From an uncultured Actinomyces sp. (GTDB lineage Bacteria > Actinomycetota > Actinomycetes > Actinomycetales > Actinomycetaceae): a stretch of DNA of 60,315 nucleotides. Below are positions 41,903 to 51,383 of this stretch, in pieces (the first letter of the stretch is position 1; each line of letters opens with the position of its first letter). The position numbers and the translations under genes were made by a program. Where the stretch lies: NCBI GenBank assembly GCA_937926195.1, contig CALEXZ010000063.1:1-60315 (forward strand). Direction: 5' to 3'. The notes under the pieces are model-generated. The model was not told the DNA's origin and did not search any database. It saw nothing but the letters and a program-made list of their open reading frames with translations.

Positions 41903-43399
41903 ATGGTCAACGCACCGATGGCGCTGGACGCACTCGAGCTCGCTCGATGGCAGTTCGGCATCACGACCGTCTACCACTTCGTCCTCGTGCCCCTGACGAT
42001 CGGCCTGTCGCCGCTCGTCGCGCTCATGGAGACCCTCTACCTGCGCACGGGCAACGAGCAGTGGCGGGTGGCCACGAAGTTCTTCGGCAAGATCCTGCTC
42101 ATCAACTTCGCCCTCGGTGTCGCCACCGGAATCGTCCAGGAGTTCCAGTTCGGAATGAACTGGTCCGAGTACTCCCGCTTCGTCGGCAACGTCTTCGGCG
42201 CTCCCCTCGCCTTCGAGGCCCTGCTCGCCTTCTTCATGGAGTCGACCTTCCTGGGCCTGTGGATCTTCGGCTGGGACCGCCTGTCCGGACGCCTGCACAA
42301 CCTGTGCATGTGGCTGGTCGCCTTCGGCACCAACCTCTCAGCGGCCTTCATCCTCGCCGCCAACTCCTGGATGCAGCACCCCGTCGGCACGGTGGTCAAC
42401 CCCACCACCGGGCGCGCCGAGCTCGACGGCCTGAGCGGCTTCCTCCAGGTCATGACCAACGAGATCTACGTCACCACCTACCTTCACACCATCACCTCCG
42501 CGCTGCTGACGGCCGGCGCCCTCGTCCTGGGCGTGGCCGCCTGGTGGATGGTCAAGGCCGCCCGTGCCGGCCACGACTACGAGGCCCGCCACACCTGGAG
42601 GCGCATGACCCGCTTCGCGGCCGTCGTCATGATCGTCGCCGGAACGGGCGCCGCCCTGACCGGCCACACCATGGGGCAGGTCGTCGCCAAGGAGCAGCCC
42701 GCCAAGATGGCCGCCGCCGAGGGCCTGTACAACAGCGAGGAGGGAGCGCCCTTCACCCTCATCGCCATCGGCGACGACGAGGACTCCACCGTCCGCTTCA
42801 TCTCCGTGCCCTACGTCTACTCCTTCCTCGCCACCAACGACCCCACGGCCGAGGTCATCGGCCTCAACGACGCCCAGGCGATGTACGAGGAGCGCTACGG
42901 CGAGGGCGTCGACTACACGCCCGACGTCATGACCACCTTCTGGTCCTTCCGTCTCATGATCGGCCTGGGAAGCGCGTCCATCGGCATCGGGGCCCTGGCC
43001 CTGTGGCTCACCCGCAAGGACCGCCTCATCACCGACCCGCGCCTGGGCACGGCGGCCCTGTGGACGATCTGCCTGCCCTTCCTCGCCTGCTCCTTCGGCT
43101 GGATCTTCACCGAGGTCGGCCGCCAGCCCTGGGTCGTCGTACCCAACCTCGCCGACCCCATGAGCGAGGTCTACATGCTCACCCTCTCCGGCGTCTCCAG
43201 CGCCGTCCCGGCAGGAACCGTCCTGGCCTCGATGGTGGTCTTCACCCTGCTGTACGCCGTCCTGGGCGTCGTCTGGTTCGTGCTCCTGCGCCGCTACGTG
43301 CGCGAGGGCGTGCTCACCCAGACCGAGGCCTCCGTGGAGGCCGTCGAGACGGCCGGTGCCACCGGGACCAAGGCCCCCGTCCTGTCCTTCGAGTACTGA
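41903..43399 (+). CDS. cydA: Cytochrome bd ubiquinol/menaquinol oxidase subunit I
   Basis: Haem-bearing quinol oxidase subunit with high O2 affinity. 498 residues, about nine membrane helices. RWQFGITTVYHFVLVPLTIG carries the haem-ligand His near residue 20; FGKILLINFALGVATGIVQE with FQFGMNWSEYSRFVGNVFGA is highly conserved; the second ligand region and the GWIFTEVGRQPWVV block follow. The quinol loop is of the short type. AAAGG precedes the ATG. cydB follows after 24 bases. Confidence 0.97.
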   Translation: MVNAPMALDALELARWQFGITTVYHFVLVPLTIGLSPLVALMETLYLRTGNEQWRVATKFFGKILLINFALGVATGIVQEFQFGMNWSEYSRFVGNVFGAPLAFEALLAFFMESTFLGLWIFGWDRLSGRLHNLCMWLVAFGTNLSAAFILAANSWMQHPVGTVVNPTTGRAELDGLSGFLQVMTNEIYVTTYLHTITSALLTAGALVLGVAAWWMVKAARAGHDYEARHTWRRMTRFAAVVMIVAGTGAALTGHTMGQVVAKEQPAKMAAAEGLYNSEEGAPFTLIAIGDDEDSTVRFISVPYVYSFLATNDPTAEVIGLNDAQAMYEERYGEGVDYTPDVMTTFWSFRLMIGLGSASIGIGALALWLTRKDRLITDPRLGTAALWTICLPFLACSFGWIFTEVGRQPWVVVPNLADPMSEVYMLTLSGVSSAVPAGTVLASMVVFTLLYAVLGVVWFVLLRRYVREGVLTQTEASVEAVETAGATGTKAPVLSFEY

Positions 43400-43423
43400 G
43401 CCGAGAGAAGAAAAGACACCACC

Positions 43424-44554
43424 ATGACGCTCTCCATCCTCTGGTTCATCCTCATCGCCGTCCTGTGGGTCGGCTACCTCACCCTCGAGGGCTTCGACTT
43501 CGGCGTCGGCATGCTGCTCAGGATCCTGGGACGCGACGAGAAGGAGCGCCGCACGATGCTGCGTGCCATCGGCCCCCACTGGGACGGCAACGAGGTCTGG
43601 CTCCTGACCGCCGGCGGCGCAACCTTCGCCGCCTTCCCCGAGTGGTACAGCACCCTCTTCTCCGGCGCGTACATCGTCCTGCTCATCATCCTGCTGTGCC
43701 TCATCGTGCGCGTGTGCGCCATCGAGTGGCGTCCCAAGATCAACTCGCAGCGCTGGCGCGACGCCTGGGACTGGGTCCACACCGTCTCCGCCTGGCTGCC
43801 CGCGATCCTGTGGGGGACCGCCTTCGCCAACATGGTGCAGGGCATGGAGATCGAGGTCGTCGAGACCGCCACGGGTGCCGTGGTGCCCGCCTCCGAGATC
43901 GGCGGCGAGCTCGTGCGCGGTGCCTCCCACCAGGTCACCGGCGGCTTCCTCGGCATGCTCACCCCCTTCACCCTCCTGGGGGGCCTGGTCACCTGTCTGC
44001 TCTTCCTCACCCACGGTGCGCTGTTCCTCGCCCTCAAGACCGCCGGTGAGATCTCGGTGCGCAGCGAGGCGCTGGCCCGTCGTCTTGGTGTCGTCTCCAC
44101 CCTCGTGTGCGCCGCGTGGGCCCTGTGGGCCCAGCTCGTCCACTCCCTCAACGCACTGGCCTGGCTCCCGCTCGTGCTCGCCGCCGCGGGCCTGCTCGCC
44201 TCGCTGTCCATGAGCTGGCGCGGGCGCCAGGGCTGGGCCTTCGGCCTGCACTTCGCGGGCATCGCCTTCGCGGTCGTCTTCATCTTCTCGGCCATGGCGC
44301 CCAACGTCATGCGCTCGTCCATCGACGAGGCCTACTCGCTGACGATCTCCCAGGCCGCCAGCGCCGACACGACGCTCATCCTCATGACAGCCAGCGCGGT
44401 CATCTTCGTGCCCGTCGTCATCGTCTACACGATCTGGAGCTACAGGGTCTTCTCGCGGCGCATCACGACTGACGAGGTCAACCCCGACGAGGGCGGCCTG
44501 CACCCGACCAAGGTGCGCGACTCCAGCCAGCCCGAGGCCGTCATCGGCTACTGA
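43424..44554 (+). CDS. cydB: Cytochrome bd oxidase subunit II
   Basis: 376 residues, about eight to nine membrane helices. WFILIAVLWVGYLTLEGFDF followed by GVGMLLRILG, and GPHWDGNEVWLLTAGGATFA followed by AFPEWYSTLFSG, are CydB signatures. It pairs with CydA to form the haem b558/b595/d oxidase. A tandem 19-base repeat and a terminator follow before cydD. Confidence 0.97.
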   Translation: MTLSILWFILIAVLWVGYLTLEGFDFGVGMLLRILGRDEKERRTMLRAIGPHWDGNEVWLLTAGGATFAAFPEWYSTLFSGAYIVLLIILLCLIVRVCAIEWRPKINSQRWRDAWDWVHTVSAWLPAILWGTAFANMVQGMEIEVVETATGAVVPASEIGGELVRGASHQVTGGFLGMLTPFTLLGGLVTCLLFLTHGALFLALKTAGEISVRSEALARRLGVVSTLVCAAWALWAQLVHSLNALAWLPLVLAAAGLLASLSMSWRGRQGWAFGLHFAGIAFAVVFIFSAMAPNVMRSSIDEAYSLTISQAASADTTLILMTASAVIFVPVVIVYTIWSYRVFSRRITTDEVNPDEGGLHPTKVRDSSQPEAVIGY

Positions 44555-44569
44555 CGGCCGCTGCCGCCC

Positions 44570-44607
44570 GACCGCACCCTGCCGTCCCGATCGCACCCTG
44601 CCGTCCC
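44570..44607 (+). repeat. Tandem 19-bp repeat after cydB
   Basis: Two head-to-tail copies, 44570-44588 and 44589-44607, differ at one base (GAC/TCGCACCCTGCCGTCCC type). They lie 15 bases past the cydB stop. Function unknown; perhaps slippage. Confidence 0.7.
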
Positions 44608-44625
44608 GGCCGCCCCGGCCCGGCA

Positions 44626-44663
44626 CAGGCCCCGCCCGCTGCCCACGCAGCCGGCGGGGCCTG
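44626..44663 (+). terminator. Terminator hairpin after cydAB
   Basis: Outer arms CAGGCCCCGCC (44626-44636) and GGCGGGGCCTG (44653-44663) are perfect; the loop forms an inner GCTGC/GCAGC stem. It separates cydAB from cydDC, which therefore may have its own promoter. Confidence 0.8.
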
Positions 44664-44770
44664 CTCGTCGTCGGCACCGGACCGGTGACGGCGACCCGGC
44701 CCACAGACCACCGTGCGGGACCGTGCGTCCGCTGCGTGCGACGCGTCGTGGGACCAGCGTCCTATCCCAC

Positions 44771-44785
44771 TATCCTGACCGGGTG
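44771..44785 (+). promoter_or_regulatory. Possible leaderless start of cydDC
   Basis: TATCCT at 44771-44776 followed by six bases and then the GTG start at 44783. A TANNNT box ending six to seven bases before the start codon is the pattern of leaderless actinobacterial transcripts. No clear -35 was found. Confidence 0.4.
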
Positions 44786-46555
44786 AAGCCACTGGACCCC
44801 CGCCTCATGCGCTACGCGCGCACCGCCCGGAGGTACATCGTGTCCACCGCCCTGACCGGGCTCCTGCTCGCCGGGCTCGTCACCGCTCAGGCGTGGCTCA
44901 TCTCCCGCACCGTCTCCCCCGTCATCACCGGGCAGGCGCAGGCCGCCCAGGTCCTGCCCCTCGTGGGGGCACTGGCTGTCGTCGTCCTCGCCCGCGCCAC
45001 CGTCCTCTACCTCCAGGAGACCCGGGCCCACCGGGCCGCCGTCGGCACCGTCATCGAGCTGCGCCGCCGGGTCCTGGAACACGCCGCCGCCCTGGGCCCC
45101 CGCTGGCAGGGCGAGCACGCCAGCGAGACCGCGACCCTGCTCACCCGCGGGCTGGAGGACCTTGAGCCCTATCTCACCCGCTACCTGCCCCAGCTGCTGC
45201 TCGCCGCCACCGCCACTCCCCTGCTCGGCCTCGTCATGCTCTGGCAGGACCTGGCCTCCACGCTCGTCGTCGTCCTCACCATCCCGCTCATCCCGGTCTT
45301 CATGATCCTCATCGGCAGGCTCACCCAGCGCCACTCCGAGGAGCGCCTGGAGGCGATGGAGCGTCTGGGCTCCCAGGTGCTCGACCTCATCGCCGGGCTG
45401 CCCACCCTCAAGGCCTTCGGACGCGAGACCGGTCCCGGGCGCAGGGTCAAGGAGCTCGGGCGCGCCTACAACCGCACCACCATGGCGACCCTGCGCGTGG
45501 CTTTCCTCTCCGGTGCCGTCCTGGAGCTGCTCACCACCCTGTCGGTGGCGGTCATCGCCGTCGAGATCGGCTTCCGGCTCCTGTTCGGCCATCTCGACCT
45601 GGCCACCGGCCTGCTCGTGCTTATGATCGCCCCCGAGGTCTACCAGCCCCTGCGCCAGGTCGGCGTCCAGTTCCACGCCTCCGCCAACGGCGCCGCCGCC
45701 GCGCAGGCCGTCTTCGCGGTCCTCCAGACGCCGGTGCCCGAGCGCGGCACGGCCCCCGCCCCCGACCTGTCGAGGGCCACCCTCCAGATCGAGGACCTGG
45801 GAGTGCGCTCGCGCGGCGCCTGGGCCCCGGCCGGGCTCACCGCGACGATCCATCCCGGGAGCCTGACCGCCCTGGCCGGGGCCTCGGGCGCGGGAAAGAC
45901 GACCACCTCCCAGGTCCTGCTGGGGCTGCTGGAGCCCGAGCGCGGGGGCGTTCGCGTCGTGACCGACGGCGCCAGCACGCCCCTGAGCGAGATCTCCCCC
46001 GCCTCCTGGTGGCAGCAGATCACCTGGGTGCCGCAGCGTCCCGCCCTCACGCCCGGCACCGTCCTCGACAACGTCCTGGGACCCGAGGCCGCCGCCCGTC
46101 CGGGGGCCGATGAGGACCCGTCCCTGCGTCAGGCGGCCCGCGCCTGCGGCCTCGACGAGGTCGTCACCACCCTGGACGGAGGCTGGCACCAGCGCCTCGG
46201 CCAGGGCGGGGTGGGCCTGTCCGTCGGTCAGCGCCAGCGCCTGGCGCTGACCCGGGCCCTGGTCGCACGCACCCCGCTCGTCGTGCTCGACGAGCCCACC
46301 GCCCACCTGGACGCCGCCAGCGAGGCGCACGTCCTCGACGCGGTCGAGGCGCTGCGGGCCGCGGGACGCACCGTCGTCGTCATCGCCCACCGCAGCGCCC
46401 TGCTGGCCCTCGCCGACGAGGTCGTCACCGTCTCCAGCGCCCCCCTCGACGACGTCGGGCCCGACGACGGCGGGCCCGACGACGGTGAGCCGGACAGCCC
46501 GTCAGCGGACCACGTGCCCTCCACCGCTCGCGAGCACACGGAGGTGCGGCCGTGA
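44783..46555 (+). CDS. cydD: Thiol reductant ABC exporter subunit CydD
   Basis: 590-residue half-transporter needed for cytochrome bd assembly (exports cysteine/glutathione-type thiols in E. coli; the actinobacterial cargo is less clear). Six hydrophobic segments, then Walker A GASGAGKTT, Q-loop WVPQRPAL, signature GLSVGQRQRL (Val for Gly), Walker B LVVLDEPTAHLD and switch IAHRSAL. A Asp/Gly/Pro-rich tail follows. The GTG at 44783 is preferred because a TATCCT box lies just upstream; ATG 44807 is the alternative. GTGA-type overlap with cydC. Confidence 0.92.
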   Translation: MKPLDPRLMRYARTARRYIVSTALTGLLLAGLVTAQAWLISRTVSPVITGQAQAAQVLPLVGALAVVVLARATVLYLQETRAHRAAVGTVIELRRRVLEHAAALGPRWQGEHASETATLLTRGLEDLEPYLTRYLPQLLLAATATPLLGLVMLWQDLASTLVVVLTIPLIPVFMILIGRLTQRHSEERLEAMERLGSQVLDLIAGLPTLKAFGRETGPGRRVKELGRAYNRTTMATLRVAFLSGAVLELLTTLSVAVIAVEIGFRLLFGHLDLATGLLVLMIAPEVYQPLRQVGVQFHASANGAAAAQAVFAVLQTPVPERGTAPAPDLSRATLQIEDLGVRSRGAWAPAGLTATIHPGSLTALAGASGAGKTTTSQVLLGLLEPERGGVRVVTDGASTPLSEISPASWWQQITWVPQRPALTPGTVLDNVLGPEAAARPGADEDPSLRQAARACGLDEVVTTLDGGWHQRLGQGGVGLSVGQRQRLALTRALVARTPLVVLDEPTAHLDAASEAHVLDAVEALRAAGRTVVVIAHRSALLALADEVVTVSSAPLDDVGPDDGGPDDGEPDSPSADHVPSTAREHTEVRP

Positions 46556-48414
46556 ACCTCCTGCTGGCACCCGCCGAGCGCCGGGCCCTGCGCCGGGCCA
46601 CACGGCTGCTCGACCTGGACCGTCGACGCTTCGCCCTGTCCGTCCTCGCCGGGGCGCTCGGCCTGGTCTGCGCCGTCTCACTGTCCGGAGTGTCCGCCTG
46701 GCTCATCGCGCGCGCCAGCCTCGCCGACGAGGTCGTCGCCCTCGGTGTCGCCCCCGTCCTCGTGCGCTTCTTCGGTATCTCGCGCGCCGTCCTGCGCTAC
46801 TGCGAGCGCCTCGTCTCCCACGACACGGCGCTGCGCGGCATGAACGCCCTGCGCACCCGGCTGTACGACGTCCTCGCCTCCTCACGCACCGACACCGTCG
46901 CGGCGCTGCGTCGCGGCGACGTCCTGGCCCGGGTCGGGGCCGACGTCGACGCCGTCGGGGACCTCGTCGTGCGCGCCTACCTGCCCGCCGCCGTCGCCCT
47001 CGCCGTCGGACTGTCCACGGGCCTCGCTGTCACGGCCGTCCACTGGCCCGCCGGGCTCATCCTGCTGGGCTGCCTCCTGCTCGCCGGCCTGGGCGGTCCG
47101 CTCATGACCGTGCGCGCCACCCGCGCCGCCGAGCTCGCCCGCCAGCAGCAGGCCACGGACCTGGCCGCCACCTGCCTGGGCGTCCTCGACTCCGGCGCCG
47201 AGCTCAGCGTCAGCGGCCGCATGGGACCCGTCATGTCCGCGCTGGAGGACACGGAGAGGAAGATGGCCCAGGCCCGTGACCGGGCCGCCCGCCCCGCCGC
47301 CGCGGCCGCGGCCGTCGACGCCCTGGCCATGGGGCTGGCCGTCACCGGTGCCATCCTCGTGGGTCTGCCCGCCATCGCCGACGGCGAGCTGTCCCCCGTG
47401 TGGCTGGCGGTCATCACGCTCGTGCCGCTCGCCGCCTTCGAGGCCACCGCCGCCCTCGGCCCCGCCAGTGTCCAGCTCGTCACCTCCGCGGGCGCCGCCC
47501 TGCGCGTCATCGAGCTCGTCGACGCGGCGCAGGACTCGCGGGCGAGCCTGCCCGAGCCCACCCCCCTGCCCCCGCTGGAGGAGTCCGAGGAGCCGGTGCT
47601 CATCGCACGCGGCCTCGCCGTCGGCTGGCCCGGGGGCCCCGTCGTCGCCGAGGGCGTCGACCTGGAGCTGCGTCCCGGACGCAGCCTCGCCGTCGCCGGT
47701 CCCTCCGGCATCGGCAAGACGACCCTGCTGTACACCCTCGCCGGGCTGCTCGAGCCCCGGGCCGGGACCGTCGAGCTCAACGGGCTGCCCGTGTGGTCGG
47801 TGCCGCGCCCCCAGGTGCACGAGCACCTGAGCGTCACCACGGAGGACGCCCACGTCTTCGCCACCAGCGTCCTGGAGAACCTACGGGTGGCCTGGGGGCG
47901 CCTGGACGCCGAGACCGCCGGGCAGCGGCTGACCGAGGCCGGGCTGGGCGACTGGTACCGGTCCCTGCCCCAGGGCCTGGACACGATGCTCGGCGAGGCC
48001 GGACAGGGTGTCTCCGGCGGCGAGAGGCGCCGCCTGCTGCTCGCGCGGGCGCTGTGCTGCCCGGCCCGGCTCATGATGCTCGACGAGCCCGGTGAGCACC
48101 TCGACCCGGTCACCGCCGACCGTCTCCTGGGCGGCCTGCTCGCCGCGGGCCACGACGCGCCCGGGTCCGGCTCGGCCCGTGGCGTCCTCGTCGTCACCCA
48201 CCGTCTGAGCGCCCTGGGCGACGCCGACGAGGTCCTCCTCCTGGGCCGAGCGGGCCCCCAGGCGCAGCCGGCCACCGTCACTGACCGCGGCACGCACACC
48301 GACCTGCTGTCGCGCAACCCGTCCTACGCCTGGTCCCTCGCCCAGGAGCAGGAGGAGGCCGCCGCCTCCACCACCCGGCGTCCCGACCACAGCCCCCAGG
48401 AGGCGCACGCATGA
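46552..48414 (+). CDS. cydC: Thiol reductant ABC exporter subunit CydC
   Basis: 620-residue partner of CydD. Six hydrophobic segments (ALGLVCAVSLSGVSAWLIAR opens the domain, typical of CydC), then Walker A GPSGIGKTT, signature GVSGGERRRL, Walker B LMMLDEPGEHLD and switch VVTHRLS. It begins with GTG in the cydD stop overlap and ends in an ATGA overlap with the GAF kinase gene, so cydDC and the kinase form one unit. Confidence 0.93.
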   Translation: MNLLLAPAERRALRRATRLLDLDRRRFALSVLAGALGLVCAVSLSGVSAWLIARASLADEVVALGVAPVLVRFFGISRAVLRYCERLVSHDTALRGMNALRTRLYDVLASSRTDTVAALRRGDVLARVGADVDAVGDLVVRAYLPAAVALAVGLSTGLAVTAVHWPAGLILLGCLLLAGLGGPLMTVRATRAAELARQQQATDLAATCLGVLDSGAELSVSGRMGPVMSALEDTERKMAQARDRAARPAAAAAAVDALAMGLAVTGAILVGLPAIADGELSPVWLAVITLVPLAAFEATAALGPASVQLVTSAGAALRVIELVDAAQDSRASLPEPTPLPPLEESEEPVLIARGLAVGWPGGPVVAEGVDLELRPGRSLAVAGPSGIGKTTLLYTLAGLLEPRAGTVELNGLPVWSVPRPQVHEHLSVTTEDAHVFATSVLENLRVAWGRLDAETAGQRLTEAGLGDWYRSLPQGLDTMLGEAGQGVSGGERRRLLLARALCCPARLMMLDEPGEHLDPVTADRLLGGLLAAGHDAPGSGSARGVLVVTHRLSALGDADEVLLLGRAGPQAQPATVTDRGTHTDLLSRNPSYAWSLAQEQEEAAASTTRRPDHSPQEAHA

Positions 48415-50510
48415 GCACACCCGGCACCGCGAGCACCGGTCAGGTACCCGAGCAGGCCACCGTTCCCTCCTCCGGCCCGTCGGGCACGTGCTCCCCCGGC
48501 CAGGAGGACGGGGTGAGGGTCGACGTCTTCCCCACCACCCCCGTCGACGCCGACATCCTCTCCCTCGACATGCCCTGCGTCAGCGTCCCCGAGGACCCGG
48601 CCGGGGTGGGGCCCGTCGCCTACGCGGTGCACGTGGACCAGCTCGGCTCCACCCGCGCGGGCTCGGGCAGCGCCCCCGTGCTGGAGGACTCCGCCATCGA
48701 CCTGCTGCGTGCGGCCCTGCGCCTGACGAGCTCCTTGCAGGTCCCCGAGGCCCTGCGGCGCCTGGTCGAGTCCGCCTGCTCCGTCACCGGCGCCACCTGG
48801 GGCACCATCGCCGTGCGCGGACGCTCACGCTCGACCGGCCGACGCACCGATCCCGTCACCGCGGGCCCGGCGACGACCTCTCCCGAGAACCTGGAGTCGA
48901 TGCTCGCGGGCCCCGCCGGGGAGGACGAGGTCGTCGTCGCCAACGACCTCACGACCTCCTCCGCCTTCACCGGAGCCATCGAGGGCGAGGCCCCCGGGTC
49001 GGTCTTGTCGGCGCCGCTGCGCGCCCACGACCAGGTCTACGGGCGCATCTACCTGTGCGACCGCCCCGGCGGCTTCGGCGACGCCGAGGTCACGGCGGTG
49101 CTCACCCTGGCGGAGGCGGCGGGTGTGGCCGTGGAGAACGCGCGGCTGTACCGCGAGGCCCGCAACCGTGAGAAGTGGATGGCCGTGTCCCAGGAGCTGA
49201 CGACGATGCTCCTGTCGGGCGCCCAGGAGGACGACGCCTTCACCCTCATCGCCCAGCGCATCCGTCAGGTCGCGCACGCCGACACCTCCGCCCTCGTGCT
49301 GCCCAGCGTCGCCGACACCTGGGTGTGCGAGATCGCCGACGGCACCCACGGCCCCGAGCTCGTCGGCACCTTCTTCCCGCCCGAGGGGCGCGCCCGCCAG
49401 ACGCTCGTGCGCCGCGAGGGCATCCTCGTGGACTCCCTCGCCGAGGCCTGGGACGCGCAGGACCTGCGCGTGCCCGCGCTGGCGCGCTTCGGCCCCGCGC
49501 TGTACGCGCCGATGATCCACCGGGGCCGCGGCGTCGGCGTCATGCTGCTGCTGCGCGAGCAGGGGGCACCGCCCTTCACCGAGCAGGACCTGGAGATCGC
49601 CGAGCTCGTGGCCGGGCAGGCGACGATGGCCTTCGAGCTGGCGGACGCCCAGCACGCCGAGGAGATGGCGACCCTGCTGGACGAGCGTGCCCGCATCGGC
49701 CGGGACCTGCACGACCTGGCCATCCAGCAGCTCTTCGCCTCAGGTATGCGCATCACCGCCGCGCGCGACCGCCTGTGCGAGGACGAGGCCACGGGGCAGG
49801 TCGACGCCGGGACGGTGTGCGAGGTCCTGGACTCCGCCCTGGCGGCCGTGGACGACTCGGTGAGCCAGATCCGCTCCATCGTGCGCTCCCTGCGTGACCG
49901 CGACGAGGACGCCAGCGTCGTCGAGCGGCTGCGGCGTGAGGCCTCCCTGGCGCGCACCTCCCTGGGCTACGCGCCCTCCCTGCTGCTGAGCGTCGACGGT
50001 CGGGGCCTGGCCCAGGCCGGGCGCGAGGAGGAGGACGAGCTCATCGCGGCGGTGGACGCGGCCGTGGCGCCGGCGGTCGCCGACGACATGGTCGCCGTCG
50101 TGCGCGAGGGACTGAGCAACGTGGCGCGCCACGCCCACGCCTCCTCGGTGACCGTCGACGTCAAGCTGTGGGGGCTGCTGCCCGCAGGCTGCCCGGCGGC
50201 GGCGCGCCACGACCAGGCCTCGGGCGACTGGGCTCCCTACACGGGTGAGCCGGTGGTGGAGATCGTCTGCCGCGACGACGGCGTCGGTGTCGACCCGCGG
50301 GTGACCCGCCGGTCGGGGACCGCGAACATGGCCGAGCGGGCCCGCCAGCACGGGGGCTCCTTCGTCATCGGACCGCGGGCGCGCTCCGACGGTGAGAGGC
50401 GCGGTACCTGCTTCACCTGGCGGGTGCCGCTGGACCACGACGCGCCCTCGGCGCCGGCGGTGCGTACGCCCGCGTCGGTGCCGTGGCAGGTGCAGCACGA
50501 CCCGCACTGA
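48411..50510 (+). CDS. GAF-domain sensor histidine kinase (NarL-type partner)
   Basis: 699-residue soluble kinase. A poorly conserved N-tail (1-90) precedes two GAF domains (about 100-250 and 265-410), then a HisKA_3 box DERARIGRDLHDLAIQQLFA with His434 and an HATPase with VREGLSNVARHAHAS and CRDDGVGVDPRV. The layout resembles DosS/DosT-like oxygen/redox sensors of mycobacteria. Haem binding is not provable here. Its start overlaps the cydC stop, tying sensor production to the bd-oxidase assembly genes. Confidence 0.9.
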   Translation: MSTPGTASTGQVPEQATVPSSGPSGTCSPGQEDGVRVDVFPTTPVDADILSLDMPCVSVPEDPAGVGPVAYAVHVDQLGSTRAGSGSAPVLEDSAIDLLRAALRLTSSLQVPEALRRLVESACSVTGATWGTIAVRGRSRSTGRRTDPVTAGPATTSPENLESMLAGPAGEDEVVVANDLTTSSAFTGAIEGEAPGSVLSAPLRAHDQVYGRIYLCDRPGGFGDAEVTAVLTLAEAAGVAVENARLYREARNREKWMAVSQELTTMLLSGAQEDDAFTLIAQRIRQVAHADTSALVLPSVADTWVCEIADGTHGPELVGTFFPPEGRARQTLVRREGILVDSLAEAWDAQDLRVPALARFGPALYAPMIHRGRGVGVMLLLREQGAPPFTEQDLEIAELVAGQATMAFELADAQHAEEMATLLDERARIGRDLHDLAIQQLFASGMRITAARDRLCEDEATGQVDAGTVCEVLDSALAAVDDSVSQIRSIVRSLRDRDEDASVVERLRREASLARTSLGYAPSLLLSVDGRGLAQAGREEEDELIAAVDAAVAPAVADDMVAVVREGLSNVARHAHASSVTVDVKLWGLLPAGCPAAARHDQASGDWAPYTGEPVVEIVCRDDGVGVDPRVTRRSGTANMAERARQHGGSFVIGPRARSDGERRGTCFTWRVPLDHDAPSAPAVRTPASVPWQVQHDPH

Positions 50511-50566
50511 GCCCCGGCCGGGCCCCTGCGGGTGCCCTGCCGGTGACTCACGCGGCCCGCCGGGGC
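50511..50566. terminator. Bulged hairpin between the convergent kinase and regulator genes
   Basis: GCCCCGGCCGGGCC (50511-50524) and GGCCCGCCGGGGC (50554-50566) pair with a single bulged C across a 29-base loop. It starts directly after the kinase stop and could stop transcription from both sides. Confidence 0.5.
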
Positions 50567-50647
50567 CTGAACGCTGAGGTATCCGTCCTCGCCCCGGTCC
50601 CGGAGGCGTCTGCGTTCCCGGCGGCGTGCGCCGCGGCGGGCGCGCCG

Positions 50648-51301
50648 TCAGCTGTTGCGCCAGCCGGAGGCGCGCTGTCCCGCCACCCAGGCGGCCACCT
50701 GGGTGCGGCGCTGGAGGCCCATCTTCGCCAGCAGGGACGTGATGTGGTTCTTCACCGTCTTCTCGGCCACGCCCAGGCGCTCGCCGATCTCACGGTTCGA
50801 CAGGCCGTCGCCGATGAGGTCGAGGACCTTGCGCTCGGCGTTCGTCAGCTCGGCGGTCGGGTCGTCGTGGTCCGCGCGGCGGCGGGTGACGGTGCGCTCG
50901 TCGAGCAGGACCCGTCCGGAGGCGACGGCGCGCACGACGTCGGAGATCTCGGCGCCGTGCACCGTCTTGAGCAGGTAGGCGCGGGCCCCGGCCTCCAGGG
51001 CCTCCGCCAGGGCGTCGTCATCGTCGAAGGAGGTCAGGACGATGGGCAGGGCGTCGGGTGCCGCCTCCTTGAGCTCGTGCATGAGCTCGATGCCGGTGCC
51101 GTCGGGCAGCTGGAGGTCCACCAGGACGACGTCGGGGCGCATGAGCTCGGCGCGGCGCACGGCCTCGGCGCGCGAGCCCGCCTCAGCCACGACGTCGAGG
51201 CCGTCGGCGCGGTCGATGATCTCGGCGATGCCGCGGCGGACGATCTCGTGGTCGTCCACGATCATGACGCGGACCTGCTCGGTGCTGGAGGAAATCGGCA
51301 T
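50648..51301 (-). CDS. NarL/FixJ-family response regulator
   Basis: 217 residues from ATG 51301. The receiver has Asp16-Asp17, phospho-acceptor Asp62 (VLVDLQLPDG), Thr in VLTSFDDDDAL and Lys in YLLKTVHGAEI. The LuxR-type HTH has LTNAERKVLDLIGDGLSNRE and VAEKTVKNHITSLLAKMGLQ. It converges on the GAF kinase gene, its most likely partner. Candidate regulator of cydAB/cydDC and other low-oxygen genes (inference). An upstream in-frame ATG would add 20 unconserved residues. Confidence 0.93.
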   Translation of the reverse strand: MPISSSTEQVRVMIVDDHEIVRRGIAEIIDRADGLDVVAEAGSRAEAVRRAELMRPDVVLVDLQLPDGTGIELMHELKEAAPDALPIVLTSFDDDDALAEALEAGARAYLLKTVHGAEISDVVRAVASGRVLLDERTVTRRRADHDDPTAELTNAERKVLDLIGDGLSNREIGERLGVAEKTVKNHITSLLAKMGLQRRTQVAAWVAGQRASGWRNS

Positions 51302-51383
51302 GCCGCCGAGACTACCAGCGCCGGGGACTAACGTCTCAGGACTTGTAGCAGCAAACGGCACGCACTCGGGTCCGGGGTCTCAC

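Noticed and set aside
42338..44704. 788-residue minus-strand frame opposite cydA-cydB
   Set aside because: His/Gly/Asp-rich antisense shadow of two clear cytochrome bd genes.
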